This document shows, in pieces, positions 7,367 through 14,192 of a stretch of DNA of 15,917 bases. This DNA comes from Atribacteria bacterium SCGC AAA255-G05. Its GTDB lineage: Bacteria; Atribacterota; Phoenicimicrobiia; Phoenicimicrobiales; Phoenicimicrobiaceae. The position numbers and the translations under genes are program-made. Location of the stretch: assembly GCA_000405605.1 (NCBI GenBank), contig ASPA01000007.1, positions 16,919 to 32,835 of the forward strand. The letters run 5' to 3'. A model generated the notes under the pieces. That model made no database searches. It was not told where the DNA came from and saw only the letters and a program-made list of their open reading frames with translations. Within the stretch, counting starts at the first letter, position 1. Every line of letters starts with the position of its first letter.

Positions 7367-8290
7367 TTACACCCTGCCAGTAACTAATGCCAAAAGTGCC
7401 ATTCTGACATAAAGTCCATTGTGGGCTTGTCTAAAATAAGCAGCTCCCTCATAATCATCAACATCAGTAGATATTTCATCAACTCTCGGTAGGGGATGAA
7501 GGATGGTGATGCCTTTTTTAGCCTGATCAATCAGAGCTCTATTTATAATATATAAACCTTTAAGTTTTTCATATTCCACTGGATTTTCAAACCGTTCTTT
7601 TTGTATCCGGGTAACATAGACTATATCACTAACCGATAATGCTTTCTTTAAATCATCAGTCTCTTCAATTTCTGCCCCCCGGCTTCTTAAATCAGCGGTT
7701 ATTTCTTCAGGCATTCTTAGAGCTTTTGGGGAAACAAAGATCATTTTATTACCGTAGAGAGCCATTAAATAACCCAAAGAGTGAACAGTTCGCCCATATT
7801 TTAAATCTCCTACAAAGGTAACTGTATGACCACTTAAAGTCCCTTTTTCTTTTCGAATGGTGTATATATCTAAAAGGGCCTGGGTGGGATGCTGACCACT
7901 TCCATCGCCAGCATTAATAAAAGGATGAACAGCATTATCAGCAGCAATCTGTGCTGAGCCCTTCATGGGATGACGCATAACAATGACATCAACATAGCCA
8001 TCTACCGTTCTGATACTATCTGCCAAAGATTCTCCCTTGGCTGCAGAAGAACTGGCTGCGCTAGCTACCGTAATTACCCGGGCACCCAGCCTATTGGCAG
8101 CAGTTTCAAAAGAAAGACGGGTCCGGGTGCTGGGCTCAAAGAACAAGGCAGCTACTACCTGGCCTTCCATATTCTTAATAACTTCTCCGTCTTTAACCCG
8201 TTTTTCAAAACTTACGGCAGTGTTCATGATTAAATCAAGTTCTTGAAGCGAAAATTGAGCAGTATTTATTATATCTTTTCCTTTTAACAT
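7367..8290 (-). CDS. pyrB: Aspartate carbamoyltransferase catalytic subunit
   Basis: A 307-residue enzyme transferring the carbamoyl group of carbamoyl phosphate to aspartate, the committed step of pyrimidine synthesis. Carbamoyl-phosphate motif FFEPSTRTRLSFE (50-62), mobile-loop SSAAKGESLAD (81-91, K85), RHPMKGSA (106-113), INAGDGSGQHPTQALLD (125-141), GDLKYGRTVHSL (161-172), VTRIQKERF (227-235) and the aspartate-specific HPLPRVDEI (265-273) are all present and close to E. coli PyrB. No regulatory-subunit gene (pyrI) adjoins it, so it may work as a plain trimer. The ATG at 8290 has a GGGGGTTATTTA leader. It is the first gene of a unit with the amidohydrolase and PEPCK, behind its own promoter. 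The reaction is reversible in principle, so a catabolic role with carbamoyl aspartate as substrate cannot be excluded. Confidence 0.94.
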   Translation of the reverse strand: MLKGKDIINTAQFSLQELDLIMNTAVSFEKRVKDGEVIKNMEGQVVAALFFEPSTRTRLSFETAANRLGARVITVASAASSSAAKGESLADSIRTVDGYVDVIVMRHPMKGSAQIAADNAVHPFINAGDGSGQHPTQALLDIYTIRKEKGTLSGHTVTFVGDLKYGRTVHSLGYLMALYGNKMIFVSPKALRMPEEITADLRSRGAEIEETDDLKKALSVSDIVYVTRIQKERFENPVEYEKLKGLYIINRALIDQAKKGITILHPLPRVDEISTDVDDYEGAAYFRQAHNGLYVRMALLALVTGRV

Positions 8291-8430
8291 TAAATAACCC
8301 CCTAAATTATTTTTATTAAACTATTTAAATTTTTTTTAAATTTTATTCCCTTGATCCTTTTATATTTTTACATCACCAAAGTAAGCAAGTTTGTAGGAAT
8401 TTTTAAAAATGCAATTATGTGATATGACTA

Positions 8431-8460
8431 ATTATATATAAAGATACTATCCAATATCAA
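8431..8460 (-). promoter_or_regulatory. Candidate sigma-70-type promoter for pyrB
   Basis: On the minus strand TTGATA (8460-8455, 5 of 6 to TTGACA) is followed by an 18-bp spacer and TATAAT (8436-8431, 6 of 6). Transcription would start near 8424 and give an AT-rich leader of about 134 nt before pyrB. I saw no PyrR-binding loop and no terminator-like hairpin in the leader. There is also no obvious terminator behind the ABC ATPase gene (8505-8461), so read-through from region 1 is possible. Confidence 0.55.
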
Positions 8461-8505
8461 ACTTTTTGCGGGATAAAAATCAAAGTATTTTTAAAATGGG
8501 AAAAA

Positions 8506-9558
8506 TCAATCGCCATCGGTAATGATTTTTAATTTCCTGGGCGCTAAAATCAACCACACTTCATCACCGATATTTAAACTCATGCTGGCAAATATCTCCT
8601 GAGGCAGCTTTACCTTTAAAGAATTTTTTCCGGTCATAACAGTACAACAGACCGTAGAAGATGAATCATTAATTTCAGTTAATTTCCCTTTGACCCTGTT
8701 TACATCGGGTCCGGGAGGTCTGGTATCAGAAAGATAGATGTCTTCCGGTAAAATCGCCACCTTCTTTATTTTTTCTCTTTCACTGTAAACTACCAGAGCA
8801 ATATCGCCGCATTTTACCTCTATTAACCCAAAACCTAATCTATTACAATAATTACAGGTTAAAATATTGGGTGCCCCAATAAAATCATTAACCGCCTCTG
8901 TAGGATGAAAAAATATTTCCTTGGGAGAGCCTATTTGTTCCACTCTGCCTTTATCGAGCACAGCTATTCTTTCTGCCATTTCTTCTGCCTCATAAAAATT
9001 ATGAGTAACGTAAATAGTGGTGATGCCTAACTTTTTCTGTAGTATTTTAAATTCAGTCCTGAGATATTTAGAAGTACGATAATCCAAACTATTCATCGGT
9101 TCATCAAGAAGTAAGATACGAGGAGAATTAGCTAAGGCCCGGGATAAAGCCACTCTCTGTTTCTCGCCCCCGCTCAATTCTTTGGGATAACGAGAGGACA
9201 AATGTTTTATCTTCATTATTTGAAGGAGTTCCTCAACTCTATCCTTTATTTCGTTTTGAGATTTTTTTTGAATTCTCAAACCATAAGCAATATTAGCAGA
9301 TACATCGAGATGAGGGAATAGATTCAATTCTTGAAATAGGTAACCTATTCTCCTCTTGTTAGCGGGCAACCTGTCTATTGGCTTATTATCAAAAAACACA
9401 GACCCTTCATATTCGATTAACCCGGCAATAACATTTAATAAAGTGCTTTTCCCGGCACCATTCGGTCCCAATAATACCAACAATTCTTTATCAAATATCT
9501 CCAAATTAATATTTTTACAAACATATTTAAAAATGTTTTTAAGCTTGATAGATGACAT
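8506..9558 (-). CDS. ABC importer ATP-binding protein with TOBE-like C-terminal domain
   Basis: A 350-residue cytoplasmic ATPase that powers the importer encoded just upstream. Walker A GPNGAGKST (31-39), Q-loop Q76 in YLFQELN, signature LSGGEKQ (128-134), Walker B ILLLDEP (148-154) and switch histidine H186 (YVTHNF) are intact. Residues about 235-345 form a tail with ILPEDIYLS and VWLILAPRKLKII, typical of the TOBE domains of ModC, PotA and CysA ATPases, some of which bind molybdate or sulfate. Partners of NMT1/SsuA-type transporters (SsuB, TauB) usually stop near 250-270 residues, so this pairing is mixed. The ATG at 9558 lies 1 base after the permease stop, and its ribosome binding site (GGAGGT) is inside the last codons of the permease gene, which indicates coupled translation. 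Substrate is unknown. Confidence 0.9.
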   Translation of the reverse strand: MSSIKLKNIFKYVCKNINLEIFDKELLVLLGPNGAGKSTLLNVIAGLIEYEGSVFFDNKPIDRLPANKRRIGYLFQELNLFPHLDVSANIAYGLRIQKKSQNEIKDRVEELLQIMKIKHLSSRYPKELSGGEKQRVALSRALANSPRILLLDEPMNSLDYRTSKYLRTEFKILQKKLGITTIYVTHNFYEAEEMAERIAVLDKGRVEQIGSPKEIFFHPTEAVNDFIGAPNILTCNYCNRLGFGLIEVKCGDIALVVYSEREKIKKVAILPEDIYLSDTRPPGPDVNRVKGKLTEINDSSSTVCCTVMTGKNSLKVKLPQEIFASMSLNIGDEVWLILAPRKLKIITDGD

Positions 9559-9559
9559 A

Positions 9560-10321
9560 TTACCTCCATCGATTAGTCAGCTTCTTTTCTAAGAAAGCAA
9601 AAAAATTCTCAAAAGAAAGACACATTATTCCTAAAACTATTAGACAGACTATAATAATGTCTATACGGATAAGGCTTTCGGCTTTCATCATCAGTGCACC
9701 AACCCCGGTAGGGATAGCTACCATCTCTGCTGCTATTATCACTCGCCAGGCCATCCCTGATTCTAATTTCAATCCGGTAAAAATATTGGGTAAAGCAAGG
9801 GGAACAACCACTGTACTTAAAATTTTTAGATCAGAAGCACCTAATGTTCTGGCCACAAAGATATAGTTTTTGTCCACATTTTTAATACCGGTAACTGTAT
9901 TATAAAGGATGGGGAAGAAGGAACAGATAAATACTATGGCAATCGGTAGGATTTCACCAATGCCGAACCACAACATCAATAAAGGGAGCCATCCCAGGGC
10001 AGGGATAGGATAAATTAAGCTGATTATCGGATTTAGTGCTTTGTTGGCTACATTGTTCCACCCCATTATAATTCCGATAAATAGTCCGGCAATAGAACCA
10101 GCGGAAAAACCAATAAGGACTCGGATTAAACTGCTCAAGAAATTACGTCCCAATACTCCACTGACTGCCAGATACCAAAATTCCGTTACTACAGCAGAAA
10201 ATGGAGGGAAGAAAAATTGACCGGGTATCAAGTCCAATCGAGCAATTATCTCCCATATTCCCAGAAATATAATAATAGGAGTTATCTCCCATTTTAATTT
10301 AAATATTTTAACTATTTTCAT
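9560..10321 (-). CDS. ABC importer permease, SsuC/TauC-like
   Basis: A 253-residue inner-membrane protein of the binding-protein-dependent transport family. About six hydrophobic segments are visible (roughly 14-30, 64-87, 99-118, 122-142, 190-211, 220-241). The cytoplasmic EAA-type loop that docks to the ATPase is the stretch ARTLGASDLKILSTVVVPLALP (157-178), in which the conserved glycine and the distal proline are kept. This loop form and the overall length match the SsuC/TauC/ThiX group importing sulfonates, taurine, nitrate or pyrimidine precursors. Its ATG overlaps the stop of the binding-protein gene (ATGA, 4 bp), and the ATPase gene starts 1 base after its own stop, so the three form one transport operon. 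Substrate cannot be read from the permease. Confidence 0.9.
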   Translation of the reverse strand: MKIVKIFKLKWEITPIIIFLGIWEIIARLDLIPGQFFFPPFSAVVTEFWYLAVSGVLGRNFLSSLIRVLIGFSAGSIAGLFIGIIMGWNNVANKALNPIISLIYPIPALGWLPLLMLWFGIGEILPIAIVFICSFFPILYNTVTGIKNVDKNYIFVARTLGASDLKILSTVVVPLALPNIFTGLKLESGMAWRVIIAAEMVAIPTGVGALMMKAESLIRIDIIIVCLIVLGIMCLSFENFFAFLEKKLTNRWR

Positions 10322-11325
10322 GGTTTTATAAAACTCAAATCTAAAATATCTCCCGCCTTAAAGCTGCTATTAATGTAACCTAATTGAGCGACATAATCTA
10401 TTGCTTCCTGAATCATTGCAAGATCAATATCGGTAGTATATTCTAACCTATTCATGGACCTTAATAAAACCTCGGGAGTAATCTCTGTCTTGGTAGCTAT
10501 AGCAGTTATTTCCACCGGAAAAAGGTTTCCCCCGGATTCCTGTAATTGCCGAGCCACAATCTCTGCTGCTTCCTGTGGATACTGATTAATCCAATCAGTC
10601 GCTTTTTGTGATATCTTTACTAATTTTTTAACGACTTCAGGATTGTCTCTTATCAATTCATCTTTAACCACCAGAACACTCCCCTGCATTTCAGGCCAAA
10701 CTTCCTGACTCATCAGCAGCATCTTAAAACCAAGATCTTCGGTCATAGTCGCCCATTGTTCGGGTAAAAAGGCGGCATCTAATTGCCCGGTATTGACGGC
10801 TAAAACTTGCTTTGCTGGATTCATGCGCTGGATATTATTTAATATTTTCTTCTCGTTTAAATTATATCTATCTATGGTTTTGTGGAGAAGAACATCTACT
10901 GCCCCTCCTTCCCTAACACACCCGATGCGAATATCTGACCCTTCTAAATCTTTAATACTTTTTATCTTGTTAGGGTTGACTACCAAGCCGTAACCATATT
11001 TATGTGTTCCGGCAATTATTTTCATGGGAACTCTGGCATTAGCATAGACATTTATAGCTGGGATTAAACACATATAGGCCACTTGAATATCCCCTCGAGC
11101 TAAAGCAGAAGCCAAAGCCATACCGGTTACATAGCTCTCATAAGCAGTCAAGTTAAGCCCTTCTTCCTCAAACCAACCTTTGTCTTGACTTATATAAGCA
11201 CAGGCAGCATGGTCCATAAATTCTACCGCCATACCTATGGGTATTTCTTTCTCCAAAAAACACTCCCCAAAAAAAGTAAAAAATAAAATCCCTAAAAGCA
11301 TAAATACGTTAAATAATTTTTTCAT
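10318..11325 (-). CDS. ABC importer substrate-binding protein, NMT1/SsuA-like
   Basis: A 335-residue extracytoplasmic binding protein with an N-terminal signal (MKK, then a hydrophobic run to about residue 20). C22 in FFGEC lies at the right place for a lipoprotein, but glutamate at -1 is not a normal lipobox, so soluble or lipid-anchored are both open. The fold signature of the NMT1/SsuA group is clear: AYISQDKGWFEEEGLNL (43-59), ASALARGDIQVAYMCLIPAI (72-91) and IKDLEGSDIRIGCVREGGAVD (122-142). NTGQLDAAFLPEQWA belongs to the second lobe. This superfamily binds sulfonates, nitrate, thiamine precursors, riboflavin, phthalates and others, so the ligand is open. The ATG at 11325 follows AAAAGGATGAGAT. 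It follows the second DUF364 gene by 55 bp and overlaps the permease gene by 4 bp. Confidence 0.88.
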   Translation of the reverse strand: MKKLFNVFMLLGILFFTFFGECFLEKEIPIGMAVEFMDHAACAYISQDKGWFEEEGLNLTAYESYVTGMALASALARGDIQVAYMCLIPAINVYANARVPMKIIAGTHKYGYGLVVNPNKIKSIKDLEGSDIRIGCVREGGAVDVLLHKTIDRYNLNEKKILNNIQRMNPAKQVLAVNTGQLDAAFLPEQWATMTEDLGFKMLLMSQEVWPEMQGSVLVVKDELIRDNPEVVKKLVKISQKATDWINQYPQEAAEIVARQLQESGGNLFPVEITAIATKTEITPEVLLRSMNRLEYTTDIDLAMIQEAIDYVAQLGYINSSFKAGDILDLSFIKP

Positions 11326-11380
11326 ATCTCATCCTTTTTATTTAATTTTAATCTTTTAACTTTTTTTTAATTTTAATAAT

Positions 11381-12124
11381 TTAGTAATTTTCTTTTTGAA
11401 TAGTAACTAATTTTACTCCTCGGCCATGAATCTGTTTAAAGACTACCCCTTCCGAAACAAAACGAAGTACTAACTCGGGGTCAGTTACTCTTGTTCCGGA
11501 AACTAAATCTACTCCGTAATCAAACCACACCGGCGAAAGAGGCGTAGTTGCTCCTAAGACCATAACTATACTTTCCTTTGGACACCAAGATAAAAGTTCT
11601 CCCATAGTACCATTAATTAAAGCAGTACCAGTAATAGCAATAACATCGGCTTGAGGAATTACCCGTTTTGCTTCACTGGCAGGGATATCTCCACTTTGAG
11701 GCTTTCTCTCTATCACCCAAAGATCTTTAGTTATCTCGCGTAATTTATTAACAAAAGGGAAATGGCCTACTACCACTACTTTTTTATTTTTTCCTTTTTC
11801 ATAAAGTACTTCTGCTGCATTAATACTCTGGCATCTATTCAAATCGACTTCTAAAACAGAATTAATAGCCGCCATACCAACAGAAGCCTGTAACAGACAA
11901 TCAGAATTTGCATAATTACAAAGTTCTAATACTGATTTTTGGGTTAAATTTCCCGCTTCTTTTATAGGAGGAGGCATTGCCGGTTCATGAATAAAAGTAG
12001 TAGAAGCCAATCCACCATATTTACTCCAAACTCCAGTCCAAAAAGGTCCTATTCGCACTTCTTTTACTAAAATATCCTGGGTGCTTTTTTCTATAGTGGA
12101 AATAATATCCTCGATAATCTTCAT
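11381..12124 (-). CDS. DUF364/DUF4213-type putative metal-chelation protein, copy 2
   Basis: A 247-residue cytoplasmic protein with no signal peptide. Residues about 1-95 look like the DUF4213 N-terminal domain (VRIGPFWTGVWSKYGG, then ASVGMAAINSVLEV). Residues about 110-245 form a Rossmann-like DUF364 domain with KVVVVGHFPF (115-124), ERKPQSGDIPASEAKRVIPQAD (139-160) and ITGTALINGTMGELL (164-178). Pfam calls this family putative heavy-metal chelation on structural grounds; no reaction is established to my knowledge. Cysteines C69, C76, C98 and C181 are present but do not form an obvious cluster. The ATG at 12124 has GGAGG 10 bases upstream. It sits between the other DUF364 gene and the ABC importer, so a role in handling the imported ligand or a metal complex is plausible. 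Family is firm, function unknown. Confidence 0.82.
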   Translation of the reverse strand: MKIIEDIISTIEKSTQDILVKEVRIGPFWTGVWSKYGGLASTTFIHEPAMPPPIKEAGNLTQKSVLELCNYANSDCLLQASVGMAAINSVLEVDLNRCQSINAAEVLYEKGKNKKVVVVGHFPFVNKLREITKDLWVIERKPQSGDIPASEAKRVIPQADVIAITGTALINGTMGELLSWCPKESIVMVLGATTPLSPVWFDYGVDLVSGTRVTDPELVLRFVSEGVVFKQIHGRGVKLVTIQKENY

Positions 12125-12216
12125 TTTTATTTATCCTCCTTTATTTTCTTTATTTTGGGATTATAGAATCTTTTCTGTCTTCGAAACCCGCAACTTGTAT
12201 TCGTTCTTTTTTTGAC

Positions 12217-12244
12217 TATATACTCAATACTCGATACTATATAC
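12217..12244. repeat. Heptanucleotide tandem repeat, four units
   Basis: Four consecutive 7-bp units on the plus strand: TATATAC, TCAATAC, TCGATAC, TATATAC (consensus TNNATAC; GTATNNA on the minus strand). The array lies in the 135-bp gap between the two DUF364 genes. Short degenerate heptamer arrays are known as intergenic repeats in cyanobacteria and other groups; no function can be assigned. The rest of the gap is AT-rich and holds the ribosome binding site of the downstream gene. Confidence 0.7.
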
Positions 12245-12259
12245 TGATTTATTCTGTCT

Positions 12260-12985
12260 TTAGTGGCTGCAAAAACAATATTGTTCATATCCTTTAAGAT
12301 AAGCAACCCCGGCAATGGTAACCCCATAAAAAATAATCGGTTTTTCAATTAAAAGAGAAGTCAAAGTATTATTTACAACAGTAGTACCTGTAGCCAAAAC
12401 TATATCCCCCCAAGATAAAATCTCTTTCGTTTTGGAAACACTTTCTATTAACACTCCTGCTTTTCTTTTACCAATATTATCTATGTCCAAGTCAACCACT
12501 CTAATCTCAAAATTATGTCTTAAGGCTGAAATCATAGCAGGCTGCAGTCCAATAAAAGCAATACGAGGATGGTCAAAACGTTCTTGAATATAATCTTTAA
12601 GATGATCAGCGCATTCTCCCGGTTCTTTATCTCGACAATGAACTGTTTTAGAAATAAATTTAAAATAATGCAATACAGCATTTATGCTGGCTGTAAAAAT
12701 TGCTCTTTGAAAATTATCAATAAGCGGCATTTCAAAAATTTCCCTCAGTGTACCACTATAATTTCCCGGCATATCTGTAAAAGCTTGACCTCGACTTCCT
12801 CTAAAATCTGCTTGTATCATCACTTCTTTCCCCTTTAACAAGGGAAAGTCATCTCTCTCCGGATTCCCAATTGCCTCTTGAGGAGTAAGGGGTCGAATAT
12901 TAACTACATTTATCCGGGAAGACCAAACGTCATCTTCTTTGATTAAATTACAAAATTTTTCTTTTATCTCCTGGTAAAAGTCCAT
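12260..12985 (-). CDS. DUF364-type putative metal-chelation protein, copy 1
   Basis: A 241-residue protein related to the DUF364 gene that follows it. I chose the ATG at 12985 because GAAAGGAAGC lies 4 bases upstream and conserved text begins here (MDFYQEIKEKF). The frame stays open for 44 more codons upstream, but those codons are read from the inverted repeat at 13016-13098 and look non-coding. The C-terminal half is Rossmann-like: RIAFIGLQPAMISAL (141-155), VVDLDIDNIGK (163-173), then GDIVLATGTTVVNNTL (193-208), the counterpart of ADVIAITGTALINGTM in copy 2. HCRDKEPGEC (116-125) and the terminal CFCSH (237-241) give candidate metal ligands. It lies between a moeA-like gene and the second DUF364 gene. 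Function is unknown; molybdenum or another metal is only suggested by its neighbours. Confidence 0.78.
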   Translation of the reverse strand: MDFYQEIKEKFCNLIKEDDVWSSRINVVNIRPLTPQEAIGNPERDDFPLLKGKEVMIQADFRGSRGQAFTDMPGNYSGTLREIFEMPLIDNFQRAIFTASINAVLHYFKFISKTVHCRDKEPGECADHLKDYIQERFDHPRIAFIGLQPAMISALRHNFEIRVVDLDIDNIGKRKAGVLIESVSKTKEILSWGDIVLATGTTVVNNTLTSLLIEKPIIFYGVTIAGVAYLKGYEQYCFCSH

Positions 12986-13015
12986 TACTGCTTCCTTTCT
13001 TTTTTCTTTGAGTAT

Positions 13016-13098
13016 GGGGTCAGGTCTCAATATTTGACATAACTTATCCCTAAAGAAGATAGCAAAAAATGTTATGTCAAATGTTGAGACCTGACCCC
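13016..13098. repeat. 83-bp near-perfect inverted repeat (REP/MITE-like)
   Basis: Arms 13016-13043 and 13071-13098 are 28 bp each and complementary at 27 positions; the single exception is a T-G pair. The arm begins GGGGTCAGGTCTCAA and ends ATTTGACATAAC; the spacer is 27 bp. Elements starting GGGGTCAGGTCT are, as I recall, found beside REP-associated (Y1/IS200-like) transposases, so this is probably a non-autonomous palindromic element. It starts 8 bases after the moeA-like stop codon and ends 30 bases before the DUF364 start, so in the mRNA it would form a long hairpin. No flanking target duplication is obvious. Confidence 0.85.
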
Positions 13099-13106
13099 TC
13101 TTTTTA

Positions 13107-14126
13107 CTATCTGCCAAAATAACAATAAGGATAATGGCATACCGAACAGGTAGAACAAAATCCTCCTTCTCCCATCTTTACAAAATCTCTTTTATTTAAA
13201 ATATCCCCGACAAATATTCTGGGCAAGACAATATCTAAAATAGTATTTTTATAAAATAAAGAAGCACCGGGTATACCTATTAAGGTTGTATTCCTTAAAT
13301 AAGCCAGCATAAACATATTTCCCGGCTGTACGGGAACTCCGTAAGTCACTACCTTTGCCCCACTTTTTCGAATTGCCCCAGGGGTAAGGTCATCAGGATC
13401 TACAGACATTCCTCCGCTTAAAGCAATTAAATCAGCTCCTTGTTCCTTAAATTGTAAAATTGCTTTTTTGATTTCCTCTATATTATCCGGACAAAAAGTT
13501 TGTCCTTGTAATTCTGCTCCAAAATAAGAAAACTTCTCTTTTAATATGGGGCCAAATCCATCCCGGATTAATCCCTTGTATACCTCGTTCCCGGTAGTAA
13601 TAATGGCTACCTTTAACTTTTTATATTTTTTTACGGAAAAAACCGTCCCCTTCTGCTGGCATAATTCCTCTATCTGTTTTATTTTTTCTTCTTGAATAGT
13701 TAGGGGAACGATTCGCACTCCTGATAATCCTTGCCCTTTTTCTACTTTAAAATTATTAGGAAGACAGGGGATAGTAATATTTTCCATGGAATTTATCTCG
13801 TATAAAAGCTCACTCTTTACTTTAAATAATCCTCTTACTTGAGATTTTAAGGTTATTTTCCCCTCAATGGCTTCGGTTAATTCTATATTTTCTCCGGTTA
13901 CTGATTTAGACATTCTTAAAGAAGCCTCGTCTTCATGAATTTCCCCCTCTTTTGGCAGCCAGATATATAGGTATTCTTTTCCTATTTTCTTTAACTTTTC
14001 AATATCTTCTTTTTGAACTATATGCCCTTTCCGAAAAGCCGGACCTTTAAATTTTCCTGGTATAATTTGGGTGATATCATGACACAATATCATTCCCACT
14101 GCTTTTTCTACCGGTATCTTCTTCAT
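13107..14126 (-). CDS. MoeA/MoaB-like molybdopterin-binding protein with Cys-rich tail
   Basis: A 339-residue protein with a MoCF (molybdopterin-binding) domain at about 170-310. The MoCF motifs are AIITTGNEVYKGLIRDGFG (174-192) and IALSGGMSVDPDDLTPGAI (234-252), followed by GVPVQPGNMF (263-272) and IGIPGASLF (283-291). The N-terminal 165 residues (EKAVGMILCHDITQIIPGKFKG) resemble a MoeA domain I start but are shorter than full MoeA (about 400). The C-terminus holds C324, C327, C330 and C335 in GGFCSTCSVCHYPYC, a C-X2-C-X2-C-X4-C set that could bind a metal or Fe-S cluster. As I recall, such tailed proteins accompany selenium-dependent molybdenum hydroxylases. ATG at 14126; its ribosome binding site is weak, with AT-rich sequence directly upstream. 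It sits between the modE-like gene and the DUF364 pair. Confidence 0.83.
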   Translation of the reverse strand: MKKIPVEKAVGMILCHDITQIIPGKFKGPAFRKGHIVQKEDIEKLKKIGKEYLYIWLPKEGEIHEDEASLRMSKSVTGENIELTEAIEGKITLKSQVRGLFKVKSELLYEINSMENITIPCLPNNFKVEKGQGLSGVRIVPLTIQEEKIKQIEELCQQKGTVFSVKKYKKLKVAIITTGNEVYKGLIRDGFGPILKEKFSYFGAELQGQTFCPDNIEEIKKAILQFKEQGADLIALSGGMSVDPDDLTPGAIRKSGAKVVTYGVPVQPGNMFMLAYLRNTTLIGIPGASLFYKNTILDIVLPRIFVGDILNKRDFVKMGEGGFCSTCSVCHYPYCYFGR

Positions 14127-14154
14127 AATATTTAAAATAACACCCCCACCTTAA

Positions 14155-14177
14155 TCCTCCCCCCTCAAGGGGGAGGA
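14155..14177. repeat. GC-rich hairpin repeat between modE-like and moeA-like genes
   Basis: TCCTCCCCC (14155-14163) pairs with GGGGGAGGA (14169-14177), a perfect 9-bp stem with a CTCAA loop. On the minus strand it is followed by TTAAGGTGGGGGTG. Sequences of the form CTCCCCCTTGAGGGGGAGG...AAGGTGGGGG are common REP-like intergenic repeats in several phyla, as I recall. No T-tract follows it on either strand, so I do not call it a terminator, though the stem could weaken expression of the downstream moeA-like gene. Confidence 0.65.
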
Positions 14178-14192
14178 AAAACGTAAAAAAAT

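Noticed and set aside
8291..8424. Pyrimidine-sensing attenuator or riboswitch in the pyrB leader
   Set aside because: The leader is AT-rich with only a weak 5-bp pairing (ATCAC/GTGAT) over a 40-base loop; no terminator stem and no PyrR-type loop could be found.
11260..11325. Lipoprotein lipobox in the substrate-binding protein
   Set aside because: The cysteine at residue 22 is preceded by FGE; glutamate at -1 does not fit a normal lipobox, so only a signal segment is claimed.
12127..12348. A 73-codon minus-strand open frame overlapping the end of the first DUF364 gene
   Set aside because: Its first third is the same DNA as the DUF364 C-terminus in another frame, the rest is the heptamer repeat and AT-rich spacer, and no family text or good start site is visible.
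12986..13117. N-terminal extension of the first DUF364 protein by 44 residues
   Set aside because: These codons are read from the inverted repeat and its flanks. The ATG at 12985 has a proper ribosome binding site, and the extension would overlap the moeA-like gene.
14155..14177. Rho-independent terminator between the modE-like and moeA-like genes
   Set aside because: The stem is strong, but no T-tract follows it on either strand. It fits a REP-like palindrome better.
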